Assembly (NCBI RefSeq): GCF_003260095.1
Contig: NZ_PTPX01000007.1
Location: 126,040-190,039, forward strand
Length of the DNA: 64,000 nt
Direction of reading: 5' to 3'
DNA from: Glaesserella australis
Lineage (GTDB): Bacteria > Pseudomonadota > Gammaproteobacteria > Enterobacterales > Pasteurellaceae
Shown piece by piece: positions 27,313-37,988 of the stretch. The translations under genes were made by a program, and so were the position numbers. How positions within the stretch are numbered: the first letter of the stretch is position 1; each line of letters begins with the position of its first letter. The notes under the pieces were generated by a model. The model saw only the letters and a list, made by a program, of their open reading frames with translations. It ran no database searches and was not told the origin of the DNA.

Positions 27313-28539
27313 TTATTGGCTATTTCTCATAAATCCAGGGATTGAATTTGGTGAGAAAACCTGTGTTGTATCCACTTGTTGCGGTCTTGGTGCTACTTGT
27401 TGCATTTGCTGTGGTTGATGTAACTGCTGTTGAGCGTATTGATTTGGATTAGGATACCCACCGCCCATATTATTCATAAAATCAGGTCTATGTGAATTTG
27501 GCATTCCTTGAACTGATTGTGGAGAAATATCATGTCTTACTGGTTGAACACTTGGAATTTTTGGCATTTCTTCTGGTTGACCAATACCTGTTGCAACTAA
27601 TGTTACACGAATTTGTCCTTCCATTTCAGGATAGAATGCAGAACCAAAAATAATTGCAGCATCAGGATCAGCAAAGCTAGTCACATATTCCATAATTGTA
27701 TTTACTTCAGCAAGTTCAATATCGTAACCAGAAGAAATATTAACGAGAATACCTTTAGCACCTGATAAATCTACATCTTCTAATAATGGACTTGCAACAG
27801 CTTCTTTTGCAGCGTTTTCTGCACGATTTTCGCCCTCAGCAATACCTGTTCCCATCATTGCTCTGCCCATTTCTGACATGACTTTTTTCACATCCGCAAA
27901 GTCAACATTCACTAAACCTTCAGACGTAATCATATCTGTAATACCTAAAACAGCATTACGTAAAACATCATTAGCAACGCCAAACGCCTCATTAAATTTA
28001 ACGTTTTTTGGTAACACTTTTAATAATTTATCATTTTGAATGATAATCAGAGAATCAACATGTTTTGCAAGCTCACGGATACCTTGTTCTGCATAGCCTG
28101 AACGTTTTTTACCTTCAAAAGAGAATGGCTTAGTAACAATACCAACGGTCAAAGCACCTTTGCTTTTCGCAATTTCTGCAATGACAGGTGCAGCACCTGT
28201 ACCAGAGCCACCGCCCATACCTGCTGCAATAAATACCATATCCGCACCGTCAATCATGTTGCTCAGAGCTTCTCTATCTTCTTCTGCAGCCTGGTGACCT
28301 ACATTTGGATCTCCGCCAGCACCTAGACCTTTGGTTAATGTTGCACCTATTTGAATAGTATTTCGAACAGCACTACTACGTAACACTTGTGCATCTGTAT
28401 TTACAGAAAAAAACTCTACACTACCAACATCAGATTGTGTGCTACTTACCATATGATTTAGTGCGTTACCACCACCGCCACCAACACCAATAACTTTGAT
28501 GACTGCATCTTGCGTCGCTTCAAAAATAGGTTCAAACAT
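27313..28539 (-). CDS. ftsZ: Cell division GTPase FtsZ
   Basis: 408 residues. It has an N-terminal GTPase domain and the tubulin signature loop at about 107-116, which reads [10 protein letters not shown]. The usual GGGTGTG has Thr where this has Ser. A Gln/Pro-rich linker (about 320-390) follows and then the C-terminal peptide [10 protein letters not shown], equivalent to the tail that binds FtsA and ZipA. FtsZ polymerises into the Z-ring. It lies between ftsA and lpxC. Confidence 0.97.
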   Translation of the reverse strand: MFEPIFEATQDAVIKVIGVGGGGGNALNHMVSSTQSDVGSVEFFSVNTDAQVLRSSAVRNTIQIGATLTKGLGAGGDPNVGHQAAEEDREALSNMIDGADMVFIAAGMGGGSGTGAAPVIAEIAKSKGALTVGIVTKPFSFEGKKRSGYAEQGIRELAKHVDSLIIIQNDKLLKVLPKNVKFNEAFGVANDVLRNAVLGITDMITSEGLVNVDFADVKKVMSEMGRAMMGTGIAEGENRAENAAKEAVASPLLEDVDLSGAKGILVNISSGYDIELAEVNTIMEYVTSFADPDAAIIFGSAFYPEMEGQIRVTLVATGIGQPEEMPKIPSVQPVRHDISPQSVQGMPNSHRPDFMNNMGGGYPNPNQYAQQQLHQPQQMQQVAPRPQQVDTTQVFSPNSIPGFMRNSQ

Positions 28540-28582
28540 TTGTGATTCTCCCTAAAGGCTCAATTTTATTAATTAATGCCAA

Positions 28583-29851
28583 TTAAAAATTTGATTTTAT
28601 CAATTTGTATGCTTTTTTAGCTGCATCAACTATAGGACCAAAAATATTGCTGTCTGGTTTACCGCTTGGGCTACTCTCAATATCATTGTAATGACTATAT
28701 TGTAACAATCCTAATACTGTGGCATATGATGGTTTATTTACATAATCCGTTAAACCTGTAATATTTAGTGGATAACCAACTCGAACTTGTGATCCAAAGA
28801 CAGATTTTGCACATTCTACAATATCTTCTATTTGAGAACCACCACCAGTTAATACAATTCCTGCAATTAATTCCTGTTTTATACCTTTTTGATACAATTC
28901 ATGGCGTAATTGAGATAATTCATGAGAAACTACGCCTAATAAATCTTGATAACATTGCGATGTGACCTTCGACAACTGCTCTTTTGTAAAAGTTCTAGGA
29001 ATTCTTCCGCCTAAACCAGCAAATTCAATTTTTTTCTCTGGAAAATGTGTTGGTGGAGAAATAGCACTACCATACTGCACCTTAATTGTTTCGGCCTCTT
29101 GACGTGAAGTCGCAAAAACTTGTGCAATATAGTCAGTCACATTGTTACCACCAAAAGGAATGACTTTACTAAAACGAAGTGCACCATCTGTATAGACGAG
29201 AACGTCCATTGTTCCGCCACCAATATCAATTAAGCAGACACCAAGCTCTCTTTCATCATCTGTTAAAACTGAATAGCTTGATGCTAATCCAGAAAAGACA
29301 ATTTGATCGATTTTTAACTTGCTACGCTCTACCGCATTCTTTAAATTACGTAACCAATCATTATGACAAGCAATTAAGTGAGCTTGAGCTTGCAATCTCA
29401 TGCCCGATAGCCCTAATGGATTTTTTGTTGCTGGTAGCCTATCAACTTTATATTCTTGCGGAATAATATGTAAAGTTTCTAATCCATCAGGCAATTTAAT
29501 AGAACGAGCAATATGAATCGCATTATCTAAATCCTCATCACTTACGGCTCCAGATAAGGGGACTGTGCCACTTTCATTAAAAGCGGTAATGTGAGAACCT
29601 GAGAGTGCTAATGTTACTCCCATAATTTGGCATTCTGAAATTGATTCAGCTTCTTCGATAGCTCTTTGTATAGAGCTTACTACCGCATCTAAATCAACGA
29701 CACCGCCACAATAAACGCCCTTAGATTGACTCACACCAGAACCAATGACATTAATTACGCCATCAGGTAATACTTCACCAACTACGGCAACAATTTTATG
29801 TGTACCAATCTCTAAACCTACAATTACTTTAGATTCTGCTATTTTTGTCAT
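28583..29851 (-). CDS. ftsA: Cell division protein FtsA
   Basis: 422 residues, an actin-like ATPase with the segments GLEIGTHKIVAVVGEV (N-terminal phosphate loop), CLIDIGGGTMDVLVY (second phosphate loop) and IVLTGGGSQIEDI. The C-terminal end DAAKKAYKLIKSNF is a plausible amphipathic membrane-targeting helix, as in E. coli FtsA. It tethers FtsZ filaments to the inner membrane and recruits later divisome proteins. Confidence 0.96.
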   Translation of the reverse strand: MTKIAESKVIVGLEIGTHKIVAVVGEVLPDGVINVIGSGVSQSKGVYCGGVVDLDAVVSSIQRAIEEAESISECQIMGVTLALSGSHITAFNESGTVPLSGAVSDEDLDNAIHIARSIKLPDGLETLHIIPQEYKVDRLPATKNPLGLSGMRLQAQAHLIACHNDWLRNLKNAVERSKLKIDQIVFSGLASSYSVLTDDERELGVCLIDIGGGTMDVLVYTDGALRFSKVIPFGGNNVTDYIAQVFATSRQEAETIKVQYGSAISPPTHFPEKKIEFAGLGGRIPRTFTKEQLSKVTSQCYQDLLGVVSHELSQLRHELYQKGIKQELIAGIVLTGGGSQIEDIVECAKSVFGSQVRVGYPLNITGLTDYVNKPSYATVLGLLQYSHYNDIESSPSGKPDSNIFGPIVDAAKKAYKLIKSNF

Positions 29852-29875
29852 ATTTTATTGCTTGCATACTATAAA

Positions 29876-30655
29876 TTATTGATTACTAAACCCTACTGAT
29901 GCGCCATGTTCATAGCGTAAATCAACATAGGATAAACGTTTTCCTTCAGGAATTTCGATTTCAGGAAAAATTGTGACAAAGCGATCGATTTTAGGTAACC
30001 AATCTCCTCTTCCTAAACGTAGCTCAACCCCATTATCAAGGCGAATTGACCAAGATCCGCGATTATCCATCGCAACCGAATACAATCCTAAATTCCGAGC
30101 TTTTAAATCTGTTTTTATCTTATTCCAAGCTTCAAGAACTACTTTCCCTTCAGAATCGGGTCCATAAAGAATTGGGAGTCCTGAATGATCAAAACGCTCA
30201 GAAGGTAAACTAAAAACAACACCCTGTTCAGAAAGATATTGGCTATTGTTCCATAAAGCGACAGGTCGATATTCTAATAAAGTCAAACTTAATTTATCAG
30301 GATAGACTTTTCTCACCACAACATCTTTAACCCAAGAAAGTGCCAAGAATTTTTCTTTCACTTCCTGAATATTTTGCCCAAAATAACCCTTTAATACGGG
30401 TTCTTTGGATAACACTTCTCGAATATCATTATTCGTCGTAAATTGTGTTTTATGTGTCAATGCATAAGAGCGAATTGGCGTTTTATCTAATGCCTGCAAC
30501 CAATTTACCCAATTTGCATAAACAATATATACAAAAACAAGGCATATTAATACCAAAGCAGGTTTAAAAAAACTCAACCAATTTATTGGCGGTTTCGGTT
30601 TGCTCACTTTTGTTCGAATAACCGATGTTGGTTTTTTACGAAAAACCGCAACCAT
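29876..30655 (-). CDS. ftsQ: Cell division protein FtsQ
   Basis: 259 residues with a short cytoplasmic N-terminus, one membrane segment (about 31-50, LVLICLVFVYIVYANWVNWL), a POTRA-type domain (about 60-130, FLALSWVKDVVVRKVYPDKL) and a periplasmic beta domain. It links FtsK/FtsA to FtsL-FtsB in the divisome. Its ATG overlaps the ddlB stop by one base. Confidence 0.93.
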   Translation of the reverse strand: MVAVFRKKPTSVIRTKVSKPKPPINWLSFFKPALVLICLVFVYIVYANWVNWLQALDKTPIRSYALTHKTQFTTNNDIREVLSKEPVLKGYFGQNIQEVKEKFLALSWVKDVVVRKVYPDKLSLTLLEYRPVALWNNSQYLSEQGVVFSLPSERFDHSGLPILYGPDSEGKVVLEAWNKIKTDLKARNLGLYSVAMDNRGSWSIRLDNGVELRLGRGDWLPKIDRFVTIFPEIEIPEGKRLSYVDLRYEHGASVGFSNQ

Positions 30656-31566
30656 TAAGCACTTAACTCCAATACACGTTCAACTAAACGCTCAAAACTG
30701 TAACCAACAGTCGCCGCTGATTTCGGGAAAATACTGTGGCTCGTCATACCCGGACAAGTATTCACTTCAACCAAGCGGAAATTGCCTTCTCCATCTTCCA
30801 TCACATCAATACGGCTCCAACCACGGCAGCCAACCACATCATAAGCCTGTTTCACTAGCTTCGCCACTTCCGCCTGACGTTCAGCATTTAATGCTGGCAC
30901 AACATACTGTGTATTATCCGAAATATATTTAGCGTGATAATCGTAGAACTCGCCATCTGGGATAATTTGTACTGCTGGCAACACTTCGCCGTCTAACACT
31001 GGCACAGAATATTCTGCACCCGCTAAGTTTTCTTCCACTAGCACAATCGAGTCATATTTTAGTGCTTCTTCAATCGCTGGTAGTAATTGTTCAGCCGTTT
31101 TTACTTTGCTGACCCCAACACTTGAACCTTCACTTGCTGGTTTCACAAATAATGGTAAGCCTAATTTTGCAATAATTTCATCATAATTGACCGCTTGTCC
31201 ACGGCGAACGACTTCCATTGCCGCCGTTGGCAAGCCCACAGCGTTCCACAATAATTTAGTACGGAATTTGTCCAGTGTAATCGCCGATGCCATTACGCCA
31301 CAGCCGGTATAAGGAATACCGAGTTGCTCCAACGCTCCTTGCAATACACCATTTTCCCCGATACCACCGTGTAGAATGTTAAATACACGTTGAATACCTT
31401 TTTCTTTTAATTTTTCAATCGGAAACTCTTTGGTATCAATGGCTTCGACGTTGTAGCCTAAACTCTGTAAGGCTTCAAACACTGATTTGCCCGAGTTCAA
31501 CGACACTTCACGCTCTGCCGATACGCCACCAAATAACACCGCAATTTTTTCGTTTTTTAAGCTCAT
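30655..31566 (-). CDS. ddlB: D-alanine--D-alanine ligase
   Basis: 303 residues, an ATP-grasp enzyme. It has the N-terminal [32 protein letters not shown], the ATP-binding [14 protein letters not shown] and the C-terminal [17 protein letters not shown]. It makes the D-Ala-D-Ala dipeptide used by MurF. It lies between murC and ftsQ as in E. coli, but a 145-base gap with a repeat pair separates it from murC. Confidence 0.97.
   Translation of the reverse strand: MSLKNEKIAVLFGGVSAEREVSLNSGKSVFEALQSLGYNVEAIDTKEFPIEKLKEKGIQRVFNILHGGIGENGVLQGALEQLGIPYTGCGVMASAITLDKFRTKLLWNAVGLPTAAMEVVRRGQAVNYDEIIAKLGLPLFVKPASEGSSVGVSKVKTAEQLLPAIEEALKYDSIVLVEENLAGAEYSVPVLDGEVLPAVQIIPDGEFYDYHAKYISDNTQYVVPALNAERQAEVAKLVKQAYDVVGCRGWSRIDVMEDGEGNFRLVEVNTCPGMTSHSIFPKSAATVGYSFERLVERVLELSA
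31190..31198 (-). repeat. Uptake signal sequence (Apl type), in ddlB
   Basis: Exact copy. The coding strand reads Q-A-V. Confidence 0.85.
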
Positions 31567-31597
31567 TATTTTTTACCTTAATTCAATCAGATACTAA

Positions 31598-31677
31598 GTA
31601 GGGACACACTGCGTGTGTCCGTCTAATCTAGACTTATGTAAATTTTTATTCAGTGGACACACACAGTGTGTCCCTAC
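31598..31677. repeat. 24-bp palindromic repeat, inverted pair 2 (murC-ddlB gap)
   Basis: The same 24-bp unit as at 14746 occurs at 31598-31621, with its inverse at 31654-31677 carrying two changes. It fills about half of the 145-base gap inside the dcw cluster. Confidence 0.92.
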
Positions 31678-31711
31678 AAGAACAGGAGCGTTCAGATTAA
31701 AAATAGCTCAC

Positions 31712-33139
31712 CTATGCCTTCCAGCTCTCTGCTAAATCACGCGAAAGCTTGCTCACGTTGCCCGCACCTTGCGCTAAAATCAAATCGCCGTCTTGAATAA
31801 TTTGATCTAACACTTCGCCCAGTTGTGATGTATCTGACACTAAAATCGGATCGACCTTGCCTAATGTACGAATAGAACGGCAGAGATCTTTACTTTCTGC
31901 CCCAACAATTGGCGCTTCGCCTGCGGCATAAACATTCAGCATAATCAAGGCATCAACCTGTGAAAGCACCTGCACAAAATCATCAAATAGATCACGAGTG
32001 CGAGAATAGCGGTGCGGTTGGAATACCATGACCACACGTTTATTTTCCCAACCTTGACGAGCGGCTTTGATTGTTACGTCCACTTCCGTTGGGTGATGAC
32101 CATAATCATCCACCAACATCACTTTACCATTTGGACGAATAAAGGAGCCTAATTGGTCAAAACGGCGACCTGCACCTTGGAAATCGGCAAGTGCGGCTAA
32201 AATCGCTTCGTTTGCAATTCCTTCTTCTTTTGCGACCGCTAGGGCGGCTGTTGCATTTAAGGCGTTGTGTCTGCCTGGTACATTGAGTAATACTTCAATG
32301 CGTTCACCTGTTGGGCAAACAACCGTGTAATGCCCTTGGAAACCCGTTTGTTGATAATCTTCAATACGGTAATCTGCTTTTTCACTAAAACCGTAGCTAA
32401 TCACTTGGCGACCGACTTTTGGGGCAATTTCCATTACCGTTTCATCATCGGCACACATCACCGCTAAACCATAGAATGGCAAATTGCGTAAGAAGCGAAC
32501 GTAAGTCTCTTTCATCTTCTCAAAATCGCCACCGTAAGTATCCATATGGTCTGGCTCAATATTTGTCACCACCGACACCATTGGCTGTAAATGCAAGAAA
32601 GACGCATCACTTTCGTCCGCTTCCGCAATCAAATAACGGCTTGCCCCTAAATGTGCATTTTTACCTGCAGATTTAACTAAACCGCCATTTACAAAGGTTG
32701 GGTCAAGTTTCGCTTCCGTATAAATCATTGAAATCATTGCGGTTGTCGTGGTTTTACCGTGTGTACCCGCAATCGCAATGCCGTGACGGAAACGCATAAT
32801 TTCTGCTAACATTTGCGCACGCTGAATCACAGGAATACGAGCTTCTTTTGCAGCTGCGACTTCTGGGTTCGTTTCATCAATAGCACTAGATGCTACTACT
32901 ACACTTGCACCTTCAATATTTTCAGCTTGGTGACCAATAAAAATTTTCGCCCCAGCTTTTGCCAAGCGTTGTGTTACTGCTCCATCAGCAATATCTGAAC
33001 CTGAAATTTGGTAGCCTTCGTTTAATAATACTTCCGCAATCCCCGACATACCTGCACCGCCAATACCGATAAAATGGATTTGGCTCACACGACGCATTTC
33101 AGGGACTAATTTTTTCACTTTATCTTGGAAATTTTTCAT
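31712..33139 (-). CDS. murC: UDP-N-acetylmuramate--L-alanine ligase
   Basis: 475 residues. The nucleotide site [14 protein letters not shown] is near the N-terminus, the Mur ligase P-loop is [11 protein letters not shown], and [14 protein letters not shown] and the C-terminal [11 protein letters not shown] follow. It adds L-alanine to UDP-MurNAc, the first step of the stem peptide. It lies downstream of murG with an uptake signal in the 86-base gap. Confidence 0.97.
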   Translation of the reverse strand: MKNFQDKVKKLVPEMRRVSQIHFIGIGGAGMSGIAEVLLNEGYQISGSDIADGAVTQRLAKAGAKIFIGHQAENIEGASVVVASSAIDETNPEVAAAKEARIPVIQRAQMLAEIMRFRHGIAIAGTHGKTTTTAMISMIYTEAKLDPTFVNGGLVKSAGKNAHLGASRYLIAEADESDASFLHLQPMVSVVTNIEPDHMDTYGGDFEKMKETYVRFLRNLPFYGLAVMCADDETVMEIAPKVGRQVISYGFSEKADYRIEDYQQTGFQGHYTVVCPTGERIEVLLNVPGRHNALNATAALAVAKEEGIANEAILAALADFQGAGRRFDQLGSFIRPNGKVMLVDDYGHHPTEVDVTIKAARQGWENKRVVMVFQPHRYSRTRDLFDDFVQVLSQVDALIMLNVYAAGEAPIVGAESKDLCRSIRTLGKVDPILVSDTSQLGEVLDQIIQDGDLILAQGAGNVSKLSRDLAESWKA

Positions 33140-33185
33140 TGTTATTCCTTCATTCGATCATTTTGTAAAAAATTCACACAATCTG

Positions 33186-33194
33186 ACCGCTTGT
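33186..33194 (-). repeat. Uptake signal sequence (Apl type), murG-murC gap
   Basis: Exact single copy between the two genes, not paired. Confidence 0.85.
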
Positions 33195-33225
33195 AATCAA
33201 CGTAATAAATATACGCTCAATAAAT

Positions 33226-34281
33226 TTATAAACTATTTTCAACAATCACTTCCGCCACGCGTTTTGCTGCAAGCGGTGTGGCTTTTGCTCTTGCTTTGAC
33301 TGCCATTTCGGTCAATTTTTGACGATCAGCAATCAACGGTTCTAATGCTTTTAATAGACTCTCAGGAGTAAAATCCTGCTGTTCAATAATCACCGCAGCC
33401 CCTGCTTGAGCAAGGTATTCTGCGTTTAAAAACTGCTGGCGATCTTTATGTTGAAACGGCACGAAAATCGCTGGCAAACCAGCCGCCGCAATTTCACACA
33501 CGGTTAAAGCCCCCGAACGACAAATGACTAAATCTGCCCATTCGTAAGCGGCTTTCATATCATCAATAAATTCGCTCGCAATGCCGTTGCCAGTAACTTG
33601 ATAGACTTCTTCAACCCCAGCCAATTTGCCTTTGCCAACTTGATGACTAATAAACACATTATTGCCTAAACGTTTTGCCACTTCAGGCACAGTTTGGTTA
33701 ATCACCATTGCGCCTTGACTACCACCCATCACTAAGATATTGATCGGATAGCCTTTTTCGGCAAAGCGTTGCTCAGGTAGTGCAATTTGGAACAGGTCTT
33801 GACGCACTGGATTGCCAACCACTTCCGCCGTAGGAAATGCCGTTGGAAAGGCTTGTAAGGTACGGCGTGCAATTTTAGAAAGCCAAACGTTCGTTAAACC
33901 TGCCACCGCATTTTGTTCGTGCAAAATCACTGGCACGCCGCACAATTTTGCAGCAATACCGCCTGGACCTGACACATAACCGCCCATACCTAATACGGCA
34001 TCAGGTTTATAAGCTTTAATAATTTTTCTCGCCTGAAGTACGGCACGTAAGATCGCAAAAGGGGCAGTGAGTAATGCTTTAATCCCCTTGCCCTTTAAAC
34101 CTGAAATTTGGATAAATTCAATCGGAATACCATGTTTTGGCACCAACTCCGCTTCCATACGATCTTTCGTGCCTAGCCAGCGAATCTCCCAGCCTTGTTG
34201 TTGTAATTCTCTTGCCACGGCAATGGCAGGGAAAACGTGCCCACCTGTACCACCTGCCATCACTAATAATTTTTTTGTCAT
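33226..34281 (-). CDS. murG: Lipid II synthase MurG (GlcNAc transferase)
   Basis: 351 residues, a GT28 glycosyltransferase. The N-terminal loop is [14 protein letters not shown], the membrane-facing patch is [15 protein letters not shown] with [11 protein letters not shown], and the donor-site segment is [25 protein letters not shown]. It transfers GlcNAc to lipid I at the inner face of the membrane. It is 15 bases downstream of ftsW. Confidence 0.97.
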   Translation of the reverse strand: MTKKLLVMAGGTGGHVFPAIAVARELQQQGWEIRWLGTKDRMEAELVPKHGIPIEFIQISGLKGKGIKALLTAPFAILRAVLQARKIIKAYKPDAVLGMGGYVSGPGGIAAKLCGVPVILHEQNAVAGLTNVWLSKIARRTLQAFPTAFPTAEVVGNPVRQDLFQIALPEQRFAEKGYPINILVMGGSQGAMVINQTVPEVAKRLGNNVFISHQVGKGKLAGVEEVYQVTGNGIASEFIDDMKAAYEWADLVICRSGALTVCEIAAAGLPAIFVPFQHKDRQQFLNAEYLAQAGAAVIIEQQDFTPESLLKALEPLIADRQKLTEMAVKARAKATPLAAKRVAEVIVENSL

Positions 34282-34296
34282 TCTATTTTCCTAAAC

Positions 34297-35475
34297 TCAA
34301 TCATCGTTTAAATGCGCATGGCCAATACGCTCAAGACGATTTTCATGATCTATACGCAATAATATTGCAATTGCAATTGCCATAATTACAAGGCTTGAAC
34401 CACCATAGCTTACAAGTGGGAAGGTTAAACCTTTGGTTGGCAATAAACCTGATGCAACACCTAAATTTACAAAACCTTGTAAGAAAATCCAAATACCAAT
34501 ACCAAAAGCAAAGAAACCTTTAAATTTTTCTTCTAGTATCAAAGATTCTCGACTAATTTTTAACGCTCTTGCCGTTAAAGCAACTAATAGTAACACAACA
34601 ACGACTATTCCCAATAGTCCAAATTCTTCTGCCACTACAGCCATTACAAAGTCTGTATGCGCTTCGGGTAAATATTCCAATTTTTGAACGGAGTTTCCTA
34701 AACCTCTTCCAAACCATTCTCCTTGTCCAAATGCCATTTGTGAATTAGAGAGTTGGAAACCATCTCCATAAGCATCAGCAAACGGGTCCATAAAAGACGT
34801 AACCCGTTTCAAACGATAGGGAGAAGTCAGGACTAATAAACCAAATACAATGATTCCCGTAATGATTAAAAAAACAAATTGTAGCTTTTTCGCTCCCATA
34901 ATAAAGAGCATGGCAAAGGTTAAAATAAAAATAACCGCTGTACTTCCCAAATCTGGCTGCAATAACAACAATGCGCTAAATAAAATCAAAATAGCCATTG
35001 GACGCCAAAAACTCATATTATGCTGACGAATTTCATTGAACTTACGTACATAAAAGCTAGAGAAATAACAAATAACAGCAAGTTTTGCGAGTTCAGCTGG
35101 CTGAAAGTTAATTGGTCCAATAGGAATCCAACGTGTTGCCCCATTCACATTTTTGCCTATAGCTAAAGTAATAGCTAATAATATTAATGCAGAACAAAAC
35201 AGCCAAACATTATATTTTTCCCAACTTTTACTTGGAATTTGGACAAAAAAAGCACATGCGCAAATAGAGACTAGAACATAAAAGCCATCACGAACCGCAA
35301 AATGAAATGGATCATCAAATAATCTTGTACTTACAGGAATAGAGGCTGATGTGACCATCACAAAGCCGATGATCAATAAAATCATAAACAGCCAAATGAG
35401 CGTACGGTCATACAGCGCATTTGCGGGAGTCAGTACCACCCATTTTTGCCATTCTTGCTTCACTTTCTCAAGCAT
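34297..35475 (-). CDS. ftsW: Septal peptidoglycan glycosyltransferase FtsW
   Basis: 392 residues, a SEDS-family protein with about ten membrane helices. Characteristic segments are NGATRWIPIGPINFQPAELAKL (split across loop and helix), LLLQPDLGSTAVI, EAHTDFVMAVVAEEFGLLG and LPTKGLTFPLVSYGGSSL. It polymerises glycan strands at the septum as partner of FtsI. It lies 5 bases after murD. Confidence 0.96.
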   Translation of the reverse strand: MLEKVKQEWQKWVVLTPANALYDRTLIWLFMILLIIGFVMVTSASIPVSTRLFDDPFHFAVRDGFYVLVSICACAFFVQIPSKSWEKYNVWLFCSALILLAITLAIGKNVNGATRWIPIGPINFQPAELAKLAVICYFSSFYVRKFNEIRQHNMSFWRPMAILILFSALLLLQPDLGSTAVIFILTFAMLFIMGAKKLQFVFLIITGIIVFGLLVLTSPYRLKRVTSFMDPFADAYGDGFQLSNSQMAFGQGEWFGRGLGNSVQKLEYLPEAHTDFVMAVVAEEFGLLGIVVVVLLLVALTARALKISRESLILEEKFKGFFAFGIGIWIFLQGFVNLGVASGLLPTKGLTFPLVSYGGSSLVIMAIAIAILLRIDHENRLERIGHAHLNDD

Positions 35476-35480
35476 GACGC

Positions 35481-36779
35481 TTATACCCCTTGAGCCAATT
35501 GTGCAAACTGCTTACCACGCTCTTCAAAGTTTTTGAATTGATCTAAACTTGCACAAGCTGGAGAAAGCAATACCATATCGCCATCCTTTAATTGCGGACG
35601 AATTTGTGCCACCGCTTGAGCCATGGTTTCCACTAACACACTGTTCTCCGCTAAGGCAGCAAGTTCCGCCCCGTCTTTTCCAAAGCAGTAGCAAATGATA
35701 TTTGGTTTATTGATAAGTGGCTTTAATTCCGAGAAATCCGCAGATTTGCCATCACCGCCCAATAACAAATAGAGCGTTCCCTCCACTTGCAAACCGTTTA
35801 ATGCCGCCACTGTGCTACCCACATTAGTTGCTTTTGAATCGTTAATCCAACGTACGCCGTCTGTTGTCGGCACTAATTGAAAACGGTGATCTAACCCTGA
35901 ATAACTTTTTAATGCTTTGATAATACCTGCTCGATCAACACCTGCCGCTTCCGCCAACGCCATTGAAGCCAACGCATTCATCACATTATGGCGACCCGTG
36001 ATTTTCATCTCATCAATGGCAATCACCGCTTCATCGCCCGAATAAAGTTTACCGTTACAAGCGGTGTAATCGGCTTCTTTTTCTGCAAATGTTTTCAAAG
36101 ATCTGACCGCTTGCTCAGGCAAGGTGAGCGGATCTTCGCCGTTTACAATCACATTTTCCGCATTATCATAAATCCGCAATTTTGCCGCACGGTATTCCGC
36201 CACAGAATTATTGTAGCGATCCATATGATCTTCACTGATATTTAAAATGGTTGCGGCTTTGGCTTTTAATGAATAAGTCGTTTCAAGCTGGAAACTTGAT
36301 AGCTCAAGCACATACAGCTCGTAATCGCCTTTTAACAAACTCAAAGCAGGCACGCCGATGTTACCTCCCATACCGACTTTTACCCCTGCTTGTTTCGCCA
36401 TTTCAGTGGTTAAAGTCGTCACGGTACTTTTGCCGTTAGCCCCTGTAATCGCAATAATTGGAGCTTTCGCTTCACGACAGAACAACTCAATATCGCCCAC
36501 CACTTCCACTCCAGCTTGAATAGCTTGCTGAATTTCAGGTGTCGCCAACGCAAGCCCTGGGCTAATCACAATTAAATCAGAACTCAACAGCCACTCAACG
36601 TTTAAACTGCCCGTATGTAACGGAATATTTTGAGCCAATTTATCCGCCCCAGCAGGATTTGCGCGGGTATCAATCACACGCACATTCGCCTGTTTATCCG
36701 CCAAAAACTCGACACAAGATAAGCCCGTTGTGCCTAAGCCGATAATCGTAATGGTTTTGCCTTGATATTGATTTTGCAT
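35481..36779 (-). CDS. murD: UDP-N-acetylmuramoylalanine--D-glutamate ligase
   Basis: 432 residues. It has an N-terminal [13 protein letters not shown], the Mur P-loop [14 protein letters not shown], the helix [10 protein letters not shown] and INDSKATN. It adds D-glutamate to UDP-MurNAc-L-Ala. The 116-base gap upstream, to mraY, carries a 24-bp repeat pair, so the cluster is not uniformly compact here. Confidence 0.97.
   Translation of the reverse strand: MQNQYQGKTITIIGLGTTGLSCVEFLADKQANVRVIDTRANPAGADKLAQNIPLHTGSLNVEWLLSSDLIVISPGLALATPEIQQAIQAGVEVVGDIELFCREAKAPIIAITGANGKSTVTTLTTEMAKQAGVKVGMGGNIGVPALSLLKGDYELYVLELSSFQLETTYSLKAKAATILNISEDHMDRYNNSVAEYRAAKLRIYDNAENVIVNGEDPLTLPEQAVRSLKTFAEKEADYTACNGKLYSGDEAVIAIDEMKITGRHNVMNALASMALAEAAGVDRAGIIKALKSYSGLDHRFQLVPTTDGVRWINDSKATNVGSTVAALNGLQVEGTLYLLLGGDGKSADFSELKPLINKPNIICYCFGKDGAELAALAENSVLVETMAQAVAQIRPQLKDGDMVLLSPACASLDQFKNFEERGKQFAQLAQGV
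36057..36065 (+). repeat. Uptake signal sequence (Apl type), in murD
   Basis: Exact copy. The gene strand reads T-A-C. Confidence 0.85.
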
Positions 36780-36807
36780 TTTGTTGTTCTCTTAAATTTG
36801 TCAATTT

Positions 36808-36870
36808 CGGACACACGCAGTGTGTCCCTACGATAAAAGGGCTGTTGTAGGGACACACTGCGTGTGTCCG
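36808..36870. repeat. 24-bp palindromic repeat, inverted pair 3 (mraY-murD gap)
   Basis: Two perfect copies of the unit seen at 14746, at 36808-36831 and 36847-36870. They are arranged outward, opposite to pairs 1 and 2, with a 15-base spacer. Confidence 0.92.
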
Positions 36871-36895
36871 TTCAACCCCCAATATGTTTATTTAA

Positions 36896-37978
36896 TTACC
36901 GCAATTTCAACGTCACTAACCCAATCAACACTAACATTAAAGTGATGATCCAAAAGCGGACGATCACTCGTGGTTCTGGCCAGCCTTTTAATTCAAAGTG
37001 GTGGTGGATTGGAGCCATTCGGAAAATACGTTTTTGGCGTAATTTGTAAGAGCCGACTTGTAAAATCACCGATAAGGCTTCAACCACAAACACGCCGCCC
37101 ATTACCACTAATAACAATTCTTGACGCACCAACACCGCAATCACACCCAACGCACCGCCGAGTGAAAGTGAGCCGACATCGCCCATAAAGACTTGAGCTG
37201 GGTAAGTGTTAAACCATAAGAAACCTAAGCCTGCACCGACAATAGCGGTACATAAAATCACCAACTCACCGCTGTATTTGATATAAGGAATGTGCAAGTA
37301 TTGAGCAAAATTGTAGTTCCCTGTCGCCCACGCAATTAATGCAAATGCCCCTGCCACCATAATGATCGGCACGATTGCCAAGCCGTCTAAACCGTCTGTT
37401 AGGTTTACGGCGTTACTGGTACCGACAATCACAAAATAAGTTAAAACAATGTAGAACAGCCCAAGTTGTGGCATCACATCTTTGAAAAACGGCACAACAA
37501 GCTGGGTTGCTGCGGTATCTTTACCGATAGCGTACATTCCAAAAGCAGAAACCAACGCAATCACCGATAACCAAAAATACTTCCAACGGGCAATCAAACC
37601 GTCCGTGTTTTTGCGAGCGATTTTCCAATAATCATCAACAAAACCCACCACGCCGTAGCCGAATAAGATAAACAACACAAACCAAACATAAGGGTTACGC
37701 AGATCCGCCCACAGCAACGTACTCACGCCGATAGCGAACAAAATCATAATGCCGCCCATCGTTGGCGTACCACGCTTTTTATAGTGGCTTTCAGGGCCGT
37801 CGTGACGCACTTCTTGCCCGAATTTGAGAATTTGTAAACGGCGAATGACCGTAGGACCGATCCATAAGCCGATAATCAAAGCGGTCAATAACGCCATAAT
37901 CGAACGGAAAGTAATGTACGACACCACGTTAAACGCTGTGTTGTATTGCACCAAGTATTCAGCAAGCCAAACTAACAT
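36896..37978 (-). CDS. mraY: Phospho-N-acetylmuramoyl-pentapeptide-transferase
   Basis: 360 residues, exactly the E. coli length, with about ten membrane helices. Conserved loops: [31 protein letters not shown] with the catalytic aspartate pair, [11 protein letters not shown], and the HHHFE loop [13 protein letters not shown]. It transfers phospho-MurNAc-pentapeptide to undecaprenyl phosphate, giving lipid I. It follows murF by 10 bases. Confidence 0.98.
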   Translation of the reverse strand: MLVWLAEYLVQYNTAFNVVSYITFRSIMALLTALIIGLWIGPTVIRRLQILKFGQEVRHDGPESHYKKRGTPTMGGIMILFAIGVSTLLWADLRNPYVWFVLFILFGYGVVGFVDDYWKIARKNTDGLIARWKYFWLSVIALVSAFGMYAIGKDTAATQLVVPFFKDVMPQLGLFYIVLTYFVIVGTSNAVNLTDGLDGLAIVPIIMVAGAFALIAWATGNYNFAQYLHIPYIKYSGELVILCTAIVGAGLGFLWFNTYPAQVFMGDVGSLSLGGALGVIAVLVRQELLLVVMGGVFVVEALSVILQVGSYKLRQKRIFRMAPIHHHFELKGWPEPRVIVRFWIITLMLVLIGLVTLKLR

Positions 37979-37988
37979 AAGTTAATCC

